This document shows, one piece after another, positions 38,601-59,289 of a stretch of DNA of 64,000 bases; the stretch's first letter is position 1, and every line of letters starts with the position of its first letter. The notes beneath the pieces were generated by a model. The model was not told where the DNA came from and made no database searches. It saw nothing but the letters and a program-made list of their open reading frames with translations. The translations under genes were made by a program, and so were the position numbers. The DNA comes from Paraescarpia echinospica. Lineage: Eukaryota > Annelida > Polychaeta > Sabellida > Siboglinidae. The stretch is from contig CM034539.1 of assembly GCA_020002185.1 (NCBI GenBank), positions 25,182,532 to 25,246,531 on the forward strand, given 5' to 3'.

Positions 38601-40082
38601 CACTCCACCCACATGTGCGTGTGTGTGTCCGTGCGTGCGCGTGCGCGTGCGCGTGCGCGTGCGTGGGTGTACGTATGCGTATGCGTGTGAGTGTGAACAG
38701 GTGCAATTTGTTTGTAATAGGAGATCGCTGAGGATCGAGACCAAGCAGAGAATAAACCGGAAGTACCATCTATCGACGATCAAAACAGACATAAACAGGT
38801 TATTCCCGATGTGAAAAAGAAGAAACGAAAACGGAAGCGAAAAATTGTTGGTACGACAAAGAGCTGAATAAAAACTGAACATGCAAGACAAAATGCGTAT
38901 ACATGACATTATTTTGTAATATTAAGAATTACACACTCGTGGATTATATGTATGGTTGACTAATAAGACATTCAATTCTTCTAATCCATGTGTTAAAACG
39001 TGATTATTGCTTTATAGATGTTTATATTTTTGGGTAAAATAGTTTGTTGATGACTAACGTTTGCAACAAGAATATTTTTTCCGATCAACAAATTGTTTTC
39101 GTGAAAATAAACTAACGTAGGCGTCTGGACCGGGGGGAGGTTGGGGGCTCAGTGTAGGTGGGAGGACTGGAGATAGGAATAGCTCCCAATATTTAGGGCA
39201 GGCGAGTAGATTTTTGGTGCAATTTATAAGTTTTCAAGGAGGTGCAAATTGAGGTTTTGGAGAGTCTCAATGTGTGTGTTTTCTGGTGAGCTTCGGAGGA
39301 GGGCAAATAGAGGTTTCCGGAGAGCTTCAGCCCCCAATATTCACCGCGTTCAGACGCCAGTGACTAATATTTATGAATTGTTAACTTTCAGACAACCTGG
39401 GAGACGACCGACTGACGTATGTGGCTGATCGAGTGAGCGCGGACTGGCGGAAACTCGGATCTTTGCTCGGTCTCAGGTATCGCTAGAATAAGACGCACGC
39501 ACGCACGCACGGATGCACGCATCCACGCATGCACGCACACACGCATGTGCACACACACCCTGGATTGATCTGTTATTCACTTGCCAATTAATAAAGATTG
39601 ATAAAGATAGGCGTGAAATTTTTTTATCAAAGCAAAAGTACAAAAAAGTGTCGTACACCGTAATACATTCCAGAGATGCCATAGGACATGCGAGAGGTGG
39701 GAATTAAACCATACAAATTTGCACTTATGAAATCATAATATTTATTAAATTATTCGCTGTCACTGGGGCAATTTATTTCAGTAACAATCGTCTGGATCTC
39801 ATCGACATTGATACAACCGGAAATGACGACGACAGAGCCTTCAACATGCTGCAGACGTGGCGGAGGGAGGAGTACGGCAAAGCGGAACAGCTCGTTGCCG
39901 CGTTACAACAGATGGCGCGCGAGGAGCTTGTGCTAATGGTGCGCCCAGTGAAGGTAGCGGAGGTGGTACCACCTACTGCCAGTGATAGGCTAGCTGGCGA
40001 CTTTCGCGTGAAGGACACTGGGTGTGGTCAGATGTCAGGCCCATCATCCGTTCCCAGACTTCCTATAATCGCATCTGGTTAG
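32154..40082 (+). CDS. CARD - coiled coil - basic run - Death domain protein, complete, 10 exons
   Basis: Exons: 32154-32288, 33086-33242, 33530-33652, 34495-35264, 36648-36761, 37379-37444, 38195-38287, 38721-38850, 39392-39476 and 39782-40082 (stop TAG). The sum is 1974 nt, 657 residues, with phases consistent at all nine junctions. Residues 1-97 form a CARD (LSHTLVDHLLTDDVITPVMA; QTLMLLTLLGKHGTNVFEKF; ALARSGHKMVVDEL). Residues 99-138 are a helical linker. Residues 140-480 are mostly heptad-rich coiled coil. Residues 518-527 are KKKKRKRKRK. Residues 535-610 form a Death domain (LTYVADRVSADWRKLGSLLG; LDLIDID; MLQTWRREEYGKAEQLVAAL). CARD and Death domains recruit caspases or kinases by homotypic contacts. 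CRADD/RAIDD also pairs CARD with Death but is short and has no coil. The role here (apoptotic or innate immune adaptor, possibly nuclear) is inference. The start ATG follows an in-frame stop at 32130 and has G at -3 and +4. Confidence 0.85.
32659..32709. repeat. (GAC)n trinucleotide repeat
   Basis: About 50 bp of GAC units in intron 1 of the CARD/Death gene. It generates a poly-Asp ORF that has no splice support. Confidence 0.95.
33086..33242 (+). CDS. CARD/Death gene exon 2 (CARD helices 4-6)
   Basis: Acceptor atcacag; donor gtactc is weak but is the only GT that fits. It encodes LMLLTLLGKHGTNVFEKFLR then ALARSGHKMVVDELRRTE, the G..F..FL.AL...GH...V..L pattern of CARDs. Confidence 0.85.
33530..33652 (+). 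CDS. CARD/Death gene exon 3 (linker), GC donor
   Basis: Acceptor ttatag. It encodes EMLPPAFTYFLDVSEFLRRY, then a stretch ending SFID and the first base of a Gly codon. The only frame-preserving 3' end uses GCAAGT as donor (intron start 33653). No domain is recognised; it is predicted helical. Confidence 0.75.
34495..35264 (+). CDS. CARD/Death gene exon 4 (long coiled coil)
   Basis: Acceptor tttacag, donor gtttgt; 256 full codons. It is rich in Glu, Gln, Lys, Arg and Leu with heptad-like runs such as AELQATVSKLEELVDNLKSQ and QRLREIKNRRRILQKEREET. Confidence 0.9.
35660..35830. repeat. Degenerate minisatellite, locus 2 (reverse orientation)
   Basis: GGGTGCAGTTTGATGTTTTG-like units repeat with variants. 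These are the reverse complement of the 12600-12960 family. It lies in intron 4 of the CARD/Death gene. Confidence 0.6.
36245..36616. mobile_element. Foldback (palindromic) element, about 370 bp
   Basis: The left arm starts TAAAGACCGGCATACACTGG and the right arm ends CCAGTGTATCCCGGCTTTTA; the two are near reverse complements. Pairing continues for about 170 bp per arm through AATCACGTAAACTTGAAAAC and its counterpart near 36440-36480. It lies in the intron between exons 4 and 5 of the CARD/Death gene. Confidence 0.85.
36648..36761 (+). CDS. CARD/Death gene exon 5
   Basis: Acceptor cttgcag, donor gtagtt; 38 codons, phase 0. It encodes HDKVLADMIQHIQDLNARHM, continuing the coil, and ends LRTK. 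Confidence 0.82.
37165..37270 (-). repeat. SINE-like dispersed repeat, copy 1
   Basis: The reverse complement matches 44345-44490 in ordered blocks: AAAGGTAAGTTCTTAT, CAGTATCCAG-like, CTCAAAG.GCTTTACACTTTA and CTGTTCAAT. It lies in an intron of the CARD/Death gene. Confidence 0.7.
37379..37444 (+). CDS. CARD/Death gene exon 6
   Basis: 66 bp; acceptor tacgaag, donor gtaatc, phase 0. It encodes VLELHKREQLHQRLKGQITV and LQ, again heptad-like. Confidence 0.75.
38195..38287 (+). CDS. CARD/Death gene exon 7
   Basis: Acceptor tctgcag, donor gtttgt; 31 codons, phase 0. It encodes MNAQLTIEQARRIVRHVIAE then ARKLK. Confidence 0.8.
38618..38675. repeat. (GTGCGC)n / (GT)n tract
   Basis: Alternating purine-pyrimidine GTGCGCGTGCGCGTGC units, in the intron before exon 8. 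Confidence 0.9.
38721..38850 (+). CDS. CARD/Death gene exon 8 (basic run)
   Basis: Acceptor taatag, donor gtacga. An acidic/polar stretch is followed by VKKKKRKRKRKIV, a monopartite nuclear localisation-like run. A GT/GC tract ends about 25 bp upstream of the acceptor. Confidence 0.78.
39121..39355. repeat. Degenerate minisatellite, locus 3 (reverse orientation)
   Basis: Units such as GAGGTTTTGGAGAGTCTCAA and GGTGAGCTTCGGAGGAGGGC match the reverse of locus 1. It lies in the intron before exon 9. Confidence 0.55.
39392..39476 (+). CDS. CARD/Death gene exon 9 (Death helices 1-2)
   Basis: Acceptor ctttcag, donor gtatcg. It encodes DRLTYVADRVSADWRKLGSL then LGL. The W..L...LGL pattern is diagnostic for the first half of a Death domain. 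Confidence 0.87.
39782..40082 (+). CDS. CARD/Death gene exon 10 (Death helices 3-6, stop)
   Basis: Acceptor atttcag. It encodes NNRLDLIDIDTTGNDDDRAF, MLQTWRREEYGKAEQLVAAL and QQMAREELV. A 45-residue Pro/Ser/Val tail follows and ends at TAG 40080-40082. Confidence 0.87.
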
Positions 40083-40547
40083 CTTCAGCTAACGGTTTCG
40101 TAGTGACAAACATTCCAATAACAAAAAGCCTCAAACCAATATGGCTGACCTTAGAATTAATAACAAGGAAAGAATAAGGAAAGAAACAACTTAAATAATC
40201 TCAGTCATACCAGACGTAGACGTGACTAGCTTATGAAACAGACACATGTACGATACGAGTGTGCAGCCAAAAGGACCGTCGTCTGTGAAGAAAACAGATT
40301 AGAACTGAAGTTTTTATAATGTGTAACTGTTAATACAACTGCGGACAGAAAATGTGCAAGGGAATGGAGACGTACTAAAATATTGGCAACATTAATTACC
40401 AGTAGGCGATATGGTTGCTGTTGTCGTGAGGTAGCTCCACTAACCTATATATGTATATAGATCAGCGGGTAGCACTCACTAGGCCTACACTTCTACATTC
40501 TACAGTAATTCGTTGGACGACAGTGGTCGTACGCATTAGCACCCGCA

Positions 40548-40548
<1 letters not shown>

Positions 40549-40607
<59 letters not shown>

Positions 40608-40772
40608 GTGTGTGTCCGTGTGTGTCCGTGTGTGTCCGTGTGTGTCTGTGTGTGTCTGTGTGTGTCTGTGTGTCTGTGTGTCTGTGTGTCTGTGTGTCTG
40701 TGTGTGTCTGTGTGTGTCTGTGTGTGTTTGTGTGTGTCTGTGTGTGTTTGTGTGTGTATGTGTGTGGGGGGG
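40549..40772. repeat. (GT)n with GTGTGTCC/GTGTGTCT eight-base units
   Basis: A pure (GT)n run of about 55 bp, then about 170 bp of GTGTGTCC and GTGTGTCT units, ending in a G run. It lies downstream of the CARD/Death gene. Confidence 0.95.
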
Positions 40773-41214
40773 GGCAGAGCAATTGGGCAAGGTAGTCCTT
40801 GGATCTAGATTTTGTTGTTAAACCTAGCTCTTTCAGAGCAAGTAGATTGTTTACTAGTTGTGCTAGATATATTATCTAGTATACTTGTTAACTAAATGTA
40901 TACAAATATTCAATTACTATATTCTTCTTCTATACGAGTTTAGATCTGACCTGTTGTCGGAGTACTGACGTGCTGCGTGTAAAACAGCAGAGGGAAACTA
41001 ATAAAACTTTAGCATCTTTAAAATCCTGTGTGAATAATTTTCAGTGCAATACAATGTATTGCAATTTGTTCTCTTTTTTCTATTATAAGTTGGTAGTGTG
41101 AAGGTCCTGCCTAAAGGCCTCCACTCTGTCCAGATTGACGAGATCTATTTGTAGGCATGTGGGGGTTGGGGTGAGGGGTGGGCTGAGTGGGAGCCGGAGC
41201 TTCAGCAATTCGCT

Positions 41215-41290
41215 GCTGCTTGGAAGACTATTCGTACACAGTAATCCTCCAATGTATGTAGCCAAGTACTCATTTATACAGTTGAGTGAA
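41215..41290 (+). repeat. SINE-like dispersed repeat, copy 2 (3' part)
   Basis: Shares ATTCGTACACA and TAGCCAAGTACTCATTTATAC with 44510-44562. Confidence 0.6.
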
Positions 41291-41737
41291 CTGGCGTAAC
41301 CTGGAATGAACGAAATTGTCCAAGCTTCGAGACGGCAGCGAGAGGATTCGAAATCGAAATATATCGACTGAGCGTCCGGTATAAATTTACCCATTAAGCT
41401 ATCGTACCCCATTTTATGGACACGTTATGAACAAGCAATGATGTAATGACGTTGACACAGCCAAAGTACTCATTAACTCCGACTGACGGCAGTGTTCGTA
41501 CTAGCCCCGAGGCTGCACGTTATGAAAACGTAATGACGCTATCCGAGCTATTCTCCAAACCTGTATGTCTGGTTGACGTTTGGTTAAACAGCCAGATATC
41601 CTCTTCTAGTTGCTGTTCAGTACATTATCCCAAGATAATTGATCTACTGGACGTGCCCCAGCCGGCAGCGGAATGACAACATTAAAGAGTGGATCCACCA
41701 TCCACTACAAATTGCAGAAGTTTACACAAATCAAGCA

Positions 41738-41797
41738 CACACGCACGCACGCACGCACGCGCACACACACGCACACACGCACGCACGCACGCACAGA
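41738..41797. repeat. (GCAC)n/(CA)n microsatellite
   Basis: CACGCACGCACGCACGCGCA and related units, about 60 bp. Confidence 0.9.
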
Positions 41798-42275
41798 CAC
41801 ATACAGCATTAGGATCATATCTAGATAAAGTTGTAGTGAGTCTTGCACACTTGCATTAAATATATACCGTTAATACAATTCAATTAGCTTAGCAGAAAAA
41901 ATTAAAGTTGCATTCTGAGATCGTCTATTATTAAATACAAATGTTCAGTGAATCAACGTGCCCCATAGATTTTTCATATAATAGGATATAATTATATAAT
42001 TATGATTATATCCGCGCGCCATACGTTTATTATTCCGCTGGCCAAACGTACGCAAGTGCATTTATTTTTTGCCAAAATGATCTTTGTCCACGTTGTTTCT
42101 GGTGACGCATTCATATGATTTATTAGGATATTTCTGGTAATACCATGACAAAAACAAGAAAGCTCTAGTTGAGGTCTACTCGAAGGTTTTTAATTAATAA
42201 TTAAAAACGCTCTTCATTAAATATTTAGAGATGATCGTGCCAAAAACATAAATGTTCCATTCTGGAGAATTGACA

Positions 42276-42282
<7 letters not shown>

Positions 42283-42339
<57 letters not shown>

Positions 42340-42342
42340 ATG

Positions 42343-42378
<36 letters not shown>

Positions 42379-42455
42379 TATATAGAGCACGCACACACCC
42401 GCACACACCCGCACACTCCCGCACGCGCGCGCGCGCATGCACACACACACACACA
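42283..42455. repeat. (GT)n-(AT)n-(CACACCCG)n compound microsatellite
   Basis: A 50-bp (GT)n run, a 45-bp (AT)n run and CA/CG-rich units in direct succession. Confidence 0.95.
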
Positions 42456-43089
42456 TTTGGGCGACTGTACAACATATTTCGTAACACAATAATCGTGATT
42501 TAATGTTACTACAGTGACAGGTAAACCGATACAGAAATCATACAACGAATCACCTTCTTGTGCTCGTTCTACAAGTACCGATCGAAAATAAATATTATTT
42601 TTAAGCACGTGATGGTGACATGAGCAAAATAAAGATTCGGACTTCACCCGGTGGCATAACAATCGTTGTCTCACGTGAGGCTGGACCGACGTCCTACCAC
42701 TTGTAGAAGCAAATCTGAAAGGAATAATTAATGGCATCAGCACAAAACTACTTGCATACTATATGTATCGCATTGCCATGGAATTTCGCTACGCACGAAC
42801 GGGGATACTGCATCAGCCACGTGTTGGAATAACCTGCTCGCCATTTGATATGACAAGCAGAGGAAAAATGAAATCACACAATTCAGTTCCCGATGAAGGC
42901 TACCGATGGAAACCGAAAGTTTGATGTTAGTTATACCGTATGTTATACCCCTATTATGTTGTGATCAGAAAAACATTCTCATTGTATGTAATATTTCAAC
43001 TTGATGGAACTTTTCACCAGTGTACTGGTGTCGTTTTTGCAGTCGTGTTTTCAAGCACGCATTCCAGTGATGACATAAAATCTCTCTGA

Positions 43090-43960
43090 GTTATGCCAAA
43101 ATACATCGATCCAGCTTTGCCACTGACAGATGTGGAAAGGTTTTTATGCTATACCATTCTCTCTTTCTGCCATGCATTATGTATTGCATCGAAGTATGGA
43201 GTAATACATATGCTACTAATCTAACTTGTTTAGTATTGTTACAAAAAAGGTGTGTGTTAAATTTGTAATGTTTGCACCACATTTCTTGTCTGTTCTGTGA
43301 ATTTCGTATTCTGAAAGTACCAGATGTAGAGGATTTACGAAATGCACTTAACTGTGTATCAGCCAAATAGGGCTATGCCACCAGTGAATATACACACGTA
43401 TATTATTTTGTACAAGACCGTCTATGTAAGTCCTACTTTTAAACAGTTCTGTACTCGTATCAATTTTAAGAGAATGTGTATTTCAGCTAAAGGTGTACAA
43501 CTGTGAACATTACTTGATAGCTCAGACAGACAATAATTGGTTGTAGACACGTTAATTGTTAATACAATACTCTGCTAACATTTTAGTAAGCTATGTAGTA
43601 AATACATAACAGATTGGCTGTGTAAGCATTGCTTTATTGTAGCTCTGTACTCACTGTTTTGTTTATGCGGGTTATTAAGTTATTGTTATTGAATACAAAT
43701 GGCTACGGTGACTATCTAGTCTAAAACCTAATATTTCATCACCCATACCACAATACAAATAGCTATGTGGTAATCACGCATACTGTAATTATCTGCTTCT
43801 TGCTATATTTCTGATATTTTGGCAATTGCTATTTAATGACACATTTCTTATTGACTTTTTTAACATCAAGAGAATGATATCTATTTGTACGTTTGAAATG
43901 TTTCTATTGTTGCTGTTTTTTTTTATAAATAAAGACCTGATTATTATCATGCAAGTTTAT
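43090..43960 (+). mobile_element. LINE 3' fragment, plus strand
   Basis: The plus-strand frame reads LPCIMYCIEVWSNTYATNLT then LVLLQKRCVLNL, the post-RT segment (EVW..TY...L..L...Q.+.+) of CR1/Jockey-like elements. Weaker C-terminal homology is seen near 43440-43560 (RMCISAKGVQL). An AATAAA and an ATTATTAT tail lie near 43925-43945. Confidence 0.7.
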
Positions 43961-44238
43961 TACAGTTGTTGCCATCATTAATGACCTCTGATCGACGGGG
44001 ATCAAGCATACTGAAACCAAATATATGAACAAAGAGTTAGTTGTCAATTTATGAGATGGACATTCATTATGGATTTTTAAAACTGCTTAAAGTAGTACAC
44101 GACATTGTGTAAGTATTCATATTTCAACACACCAGCTTACCGATTGAGCAACAAACTGCACGTTTTACATTGTTTACATTTGCTAGTCATTCATACCAAT
44201 ACAGTATATATGCCAATATACGTGAATACGATACATAC

Positions 44239-53651
<9,413 letters not shown>

Positions 53652-54174
53652 GGTTTCGCTGTCAAAACAAGATAAAATTGTTTTAGATTAGTGTGTTCTT
53701 TTACCATAATGTTACGCAGTGATCCAAAACTGTTCCCCAAAACACAGCCATTTCCCAACGTTTTAGATTAGTGTGTTCTGTTACGCAGCAAATAAACTGG
53801 TTCCCAAAGTCATAACCAATACCTGTCGAATTAATTGATATTGTATAGTAGTTTAAACATTTACCACAACGCTGTCCAGTATTGATATTCACTTCGTATG
53901 AATTTTATAATGTGTCAAGTACCCTTTGTTTGTCTTGATTATTCCCTGTCTCAAAATTTTACGATGTCCACGTTGTCTACATGCACATTCCAACCTTCAC
54001 GTTCAACTGTGTATTTTCAATGAAACTCATTCGAAGGACCCAACTTTAGTTGTTTGCGTGGTTCGTAAGATTATGTGAACTTCTGATTATCTAAGCAAGT
54101 AAAGACTTCTGTGTCAACTTCCCATAGCAATATGCTTTTTGCTTTGTATGGCAGTTTTGTTCAAACCTATTTAT

Positions 54175-54212
54175 ACTACTACTACTACTACTACTACTAC
54201 TAATAATAATAA
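54175..54212. repeat. (CTA)n/(TAA)n trinucleotide repeat
   Basis: ACTACTACTACTACTACTAC followed by TAATAATAATAAT. Confidence 0.95.
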
Positions 54213-55423
54213 TGGAATGACGGATCAAACAAATCAAAAGGATTAGGCGGTCTCATTGTCAAGTACAGAGCAAAAGTCAACTGATGGCTGGAATTACTAA
54301 GAACCTAAGGCAGTATTAAAAACACAGGTATTTAGATGACGGTGAAAAGTAACTATATTTCTTACTAACTTATAATACCATTCAACATAACGCACGGATA
54401 CGAGAATTGTGATGCAAACAAACTCACTTGAATGAGTTGGTGTCAGCAGAAGCAGTACGACTTGTCTTGGTCGTGTCGTGTCGTCTTCAGATGTGCGTTC
54501 GCCGTGTGCCATTTCTTCAGTTATAGCAAGCAAACATTAACGACTACGCATCCATAGCAGGAGCAACTCGAGACATTGATGCTTATTCGAACGACGGACT
54601 TATCATGCGGTAACCAATCAGAACGGTCGTGTGTTGGCGTGTAGAGGCACGTGCGGCGTGACAGGTGGATGTTGCTTTCAGGTGTTTGGTGCTTAGATAC
54701 GTCACCCGCCACAGGGAACCGGATGTTAAGTAGGTCTTATCAAAATCGGTTTAGTAATGTTGACAGAAATACATGCCTATGGCCAGTTTATTTTGCTAGA
54801 AGAAATAATCAAAAACTAGTAAAACACCTGCATTTACAAACCCATAGATTGAAAAACAACAGAAAATGTGAGTCAAACTGACCTCGTTTCTCAAAACGTA
54901 GCTTCAGCAGTACATAAGACATTATTAGAGGTAGTTCAACAAATTGGGTATCTTTTTAAAGCTCATGATTGGTAGAATGCAACAAAAGGCACAACACTCA
55001 ATTACACAACGTTGTGACGTAATACCCACTTTGCGGTGACAGGTCGCAAATATCAGAGCCTCTGCATTCGTCTCTGTCGATGGTGAGATATTCTGCTCGT
55101 GTTCGTACAAATCCCACAATAGAGAACGAACTATAGAGACCAGTCATCCCGTTAGATTGACGGGCAGACGCCTAGATGACAGGCAATCATTTTGATTTGT
55201 GATTGATCCGACAAAATGTATTACAACTCGTTCCTTGGTATCTGGAAGGCCTACATCCCCTCCATCGAAATATATCCACCGCAGTCATTACTCACATCAC
55301 TAGGCAATGTACATTTTTGTATAGTAGATTCAATTTCTGCGGACAGTCCATTCAATGCCAGGGAATATGTACCACTCAGCCTATCACTGAATTTGTCACG
55401 GTCCGCAGCGGTATTTGTTGCAC

Positions 55424-55476
55424 ACGCACGCACGCACGCACGCACGCATGCACGCACGCATGCACGCACGCATGTA
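55424..55476. repeat. (GCAC)n microsatellite
   Basis: CACGCACGCACGCACGCACG with CATG interruptions. Confidence 0.93.
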
Positions 55477-55589
55477 CGCACCCACTACCATCTACCTGTG
55501 GTTCGGTTGAGCTCAGATGACATCGTCTGAAGGAGCCGTCGAACGGGCCATCGGAAAGCTCCGTCACCGTGTAGACGTGCAGCTGGACA

Positions 55590-55912
<323 letters not shown>

Positions 55913-57769
55913 CCTTAAGTAACAATGTACGATGCATACCGTACAGATACCGTCTAACAAATGATTTGGTGCAGAATTAAATTAGCGTCACACTAGGTAT
56001 TCATTCTACATATCGGAATTGAATGTAATTATAAATTGCCGTCTGCGGCTAGTGTTTGGTAAAGGGAAATATTGAGTATATGTCTTTTTCTGCCTAAATG
56101 TATTGGACATTTTCAAGTGAAATGTTAATATGTTTTAGTCCAGATTTACATATCGCAGTGATTATATATTGATAAACGCTGTGTTTCATTGCAAATTAAT
56201 TATGTCTTCATCAAATCAAATCAAATTAATTGAACTCATTACAGTACATACAGATACAAATCAAATTAAGACAAATGTTATATAATAGCATAATGACAAC
56301 AACAGGGGAAGAACATTGTATAATGTTATACTCCCTAAAATTGTTATACTCATAAGTTTAATGTTGGTATTTCCTGAAAAAAAGTAATCTCATTTGATAT
56401 GGCTGATTAAAAAAAGTTGCGTAAGAGAAAACTGAGTAATAACAATTAAGACGTCTTCACAATGTATATGTCTTGCACGTTTGTGCCATGATATTTCTAC
56501 CGTAGGATGCGAAAAACGCATGTCCTGAACAAATCAAGAGTCTACGAAATATGAATGATTGCAAACAAGCTGATGTGTTCTGTTAGAGTTGAGATGAAGC
56601 AGAATCGATACGTATGCGCCACTAGTAATACCACACATCATTTGGAATTGAAAACCTTCGGTAATGTCTAAATTACCCACACATCGACACATATTTGTCG
56701 TAATTGCAATGGTGCGATTTTGTTCTGTTATATCATGTGACACGGTTGTCAACATACAATCACCTGTACTGAGTTACTGGTAACTGCCGAGTTTAACGAA
56801 ATGTCTCCGTAAGATGATATCGAATGACGCGGTGGAAACATCCATAAATAAGTGTAGCCGAAATGTATCCATAATGCACTGGGTGAAGTGTAAGGCGCTT
56901 TGGGCTGCTCGAAGGACTCAAGACCGCACTACATATAGAACACACCTTTACCTGTGTATTGTTAGTTTTGTGTTTTTCGCTAAATGTCTCACTGTAGTAA
57001 CGCCGTAAGATTCATGTTCGAATTATATATTTATGGGAACTTTATCTGTTTGATAATACTTTAAAACAATGTTGATCAACAACATTTTTTAAAGTTTGTT
57101 TGCCTCTGAGCTTGGTTTCCGAGGACTTAGGAGCAAACAAGTTACCTATTATTATTATTAACATGCTTGTTGTCGCAAACGTGTACATCAACTAGTGCAC
57201 CGAACCACCTTTGACTTATAAACGTTTGCGCTGACACAATAAAATGCAACCTAGCTCAACCAATACTTATACTATGTTTAAGTTACTAACATTTATCACA
57301 TTGTTATTGCCAGACTGGGTGCACCTTTGCAAAGGTTGTAATCAAATTGACGCAAATATGCGCGCAGTATGTAGCCTTTAATCAACACAGGTCATCAGCG
57401 CTTTGGTACAAAAACTTTATGGCTGGTTACAGTCGGGATCGGAAATCGTAATTTGTTAGACGTAGCAAGGTGAAATACTTCCAAAACCCTATTAACAATG
57501 CCATGTTATGAATCTTTAGTGCTGGATGTTGAGAGTAGAAACCACGATGCAGGTTCAACCGTTTGAAATGCAGAAAAGTGTTCTTCATGTCTTACTCATA
57601 ATACAAGGAACCTCATCATTTGGGAAACCCTCAGGACTGGGTAAACATGACCTGAATAGCGAGGTGACTGTACTAGCTGGACTAATTTCATATACTTTAC
57701 TGTTACAGAATTAATGTGGAACTCTCCTAGGTGACCTTAATAACGAAGTGGCTGTATTACCGAGGTGAC

Positions 57770-58045
57770 GTAAAGCGAACATATAACACTAATGACTACG
57801 TAAGAAGCAATCTGACTGGTTTGGCCACGTCGTCCGCCTCAGCACCATTTCAAATGCTACCATGCAAAACACCCAAAGGACAAAAGATGACAGGAGTGTG
57901 AGAAGAAAATCTGGTTGCATAAATTCACGGAGTGGACCATTCTATCTATCCTTCTGACCCTGCTGTACAACGCAGAAGACAGATCAGGCTGGTGCAGACT
58001 GACAGTGGACCCATATGTTTATCCGGTCAAATGTCCGACTGGCTG
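57770..58045 (+). mobile_element. LINE 3' terminal fragment, plus strand
   Basis: The frame reads KKQSDWFGHVVRLSTISNAT, then WTILSILLTLLYNAEDRSGW and a terminal KCPTG stop. This is the W.GHV.R..., W..L....L..A.DR..W pattern that ends many I/Nimb-like LINE ORFs. A frame shift lies near 57920. The (GAA)n tract at 58182 follows. Confidence 0.7.
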
Positions 58046-58181
58046 AGTGAATTAAAGAGCATCGAACCTCTTGCCAACGTGAGCCAAATTTGGGTATTTG
58101 CAATCAATCTTGTGACACAAATATTTTTCCATTTTACTTATGTTTACAACATTATCGTCAATACTGTTAAAAGTTGTATGG

Positions 58182-58258
58182 AGAAGAAGAAAGAAGAAGA
58201 ATAAGAAGAAGAAAAAGAAGAAGAAAAAGAAGAAGAAGAAAAAGAAGATGAAGAATAA
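58182..58258. repeat. (GAA)n/(GAAAAA)n tract
   Basis: AAGAAGAAAGAAGAAGAATA and similar units, about 75 bp. It may have grown from the LINE 3' tail upstream. Confidence 0.93.
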
Positions 58259-58599
58259 AATTTTCCCTATGCATATAATTCAATTGTATTACATAATACA
58301 TATATGTATATACATGTGTATTTATATACGCACACTAGTTAAACATATCAAGTATGATACGCGTATAAATTATACTTAGCAAATACATTGCATTGGCACA
58401 TCAAAATTGATTTCGATGGGGTCGCTGACTCCTACTAAGACACACGTGTCGCTATCATAGGATCCACCCCGGTTTTAATCAAATGCTTTCGTTGCTCCAT
58501 TAGTCATGTGTAAGTCTCTTGTATTTTGTGAGTTATCTGTGTGCGATGTATGTGTACAGGTCGATGTTCTTGTAAATATATGAATATATATATATACAT

Positions 58600-59020
58600 A
58601 TATATGTGTGTGTGTGTGTGAGATGCAAATTTTATGTATTGTATCTCTCTTTCGCTGTTAGTCGCGGTTGCGACTATGACTGCTCGTTTGATTCTGCCCG
58701 TACGAGTCCTCTCCAGGTCGGTCGGTCTTGTGCTAGTGTGTACCACTGTCTGGAATATATTCCTTGTTTCTTCAGGTTTGATTTTATGATGTCTTCGTAT
58801 CTTTGTTTGTGGCGGCCTCTGTTCCTAGTTCCTTCTGATAGTTGGAAAAATGGAGACTGTTTCGGAAGTCTGTTGTCGTCGTCCATGCGAGTCACGTGAC
58901 CTGTCCATATGAAATTTCTTTATGAGTAGTTGTTCCATTCTCGGGATGTTTGCTTTTTTGAGTATTTCTTTGTTTGTAATGTGGTCTCTCCGTGTTTTTG
59001 TATCGTAATGGTGCGACATA
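58600..59020 (-). mobile_element. LINE 3' terminal fragment, minus strand
   Basis: The minus frame 59019-58825 (HYDTKTRRDHITNKEILKKA; MEQLLIKKFHMDR) shifts into 58895-58674 (RMDDDNRLPKQSPFFQLSEG; GRHKQRYEDIIKSNLKKQGI; WYTLAQDRPTWRGLV). This is a standard C-terminal region of Nimb/I-like LINEs, 5'-truncated. Confidence 0.82.
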
Positions 59021-59289
59021 ATTTTATAATGGTTTTACATACATATCTATGATGTAATACCTCCTGGTAATTAGACTGATATTAATAATAAAACTATTAC
59101 TAATAATAAGGTAATTTCTTTTGTGCCTACATCCTCGGAAACAAAACAATACAAAAGGGTTAGTGAATATCAGAATCGATAAGCCGTATTAAAGTTGTCA
59201 ACAGGTGGATCGATACACCAGGGAGCTAAGGTGGATAGCTAGGCGTAACATACTGGCTAAGCATAAGTGTAGGGAAAAGCTTTTAATTT

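Larger units (their letters stand above)
40083..43085. other. Downstream of CARD/Death gene; repeats only
   Basis: No coding exon was recognised. It includes the microsatellites at 40549 and 42283 and a SINE-like copy at 41190-41290. AATAAA at about 41000 could be a distal polyadenylation signal for the CARD/Death gene, but 900 bp of 3' UTR would be needed. Confidence 0.45.

Noticed and set aside
43985..44030. Sequence after acceptor tttggtttcag (minus strand) as the last LamG exon
   Set aside because: In the required phase 0 it gives only two codons before a stop; the frame with a longer reading does not match the phase of exon 6. Possible but not supported.
55203..55530. Overlapping plus and minus ORFs as exons
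   Set aside because: Both have plausible composition at first but run into a (GCAC)n repeat, and neither matches a known family nor has a convincing pair of splice sites.
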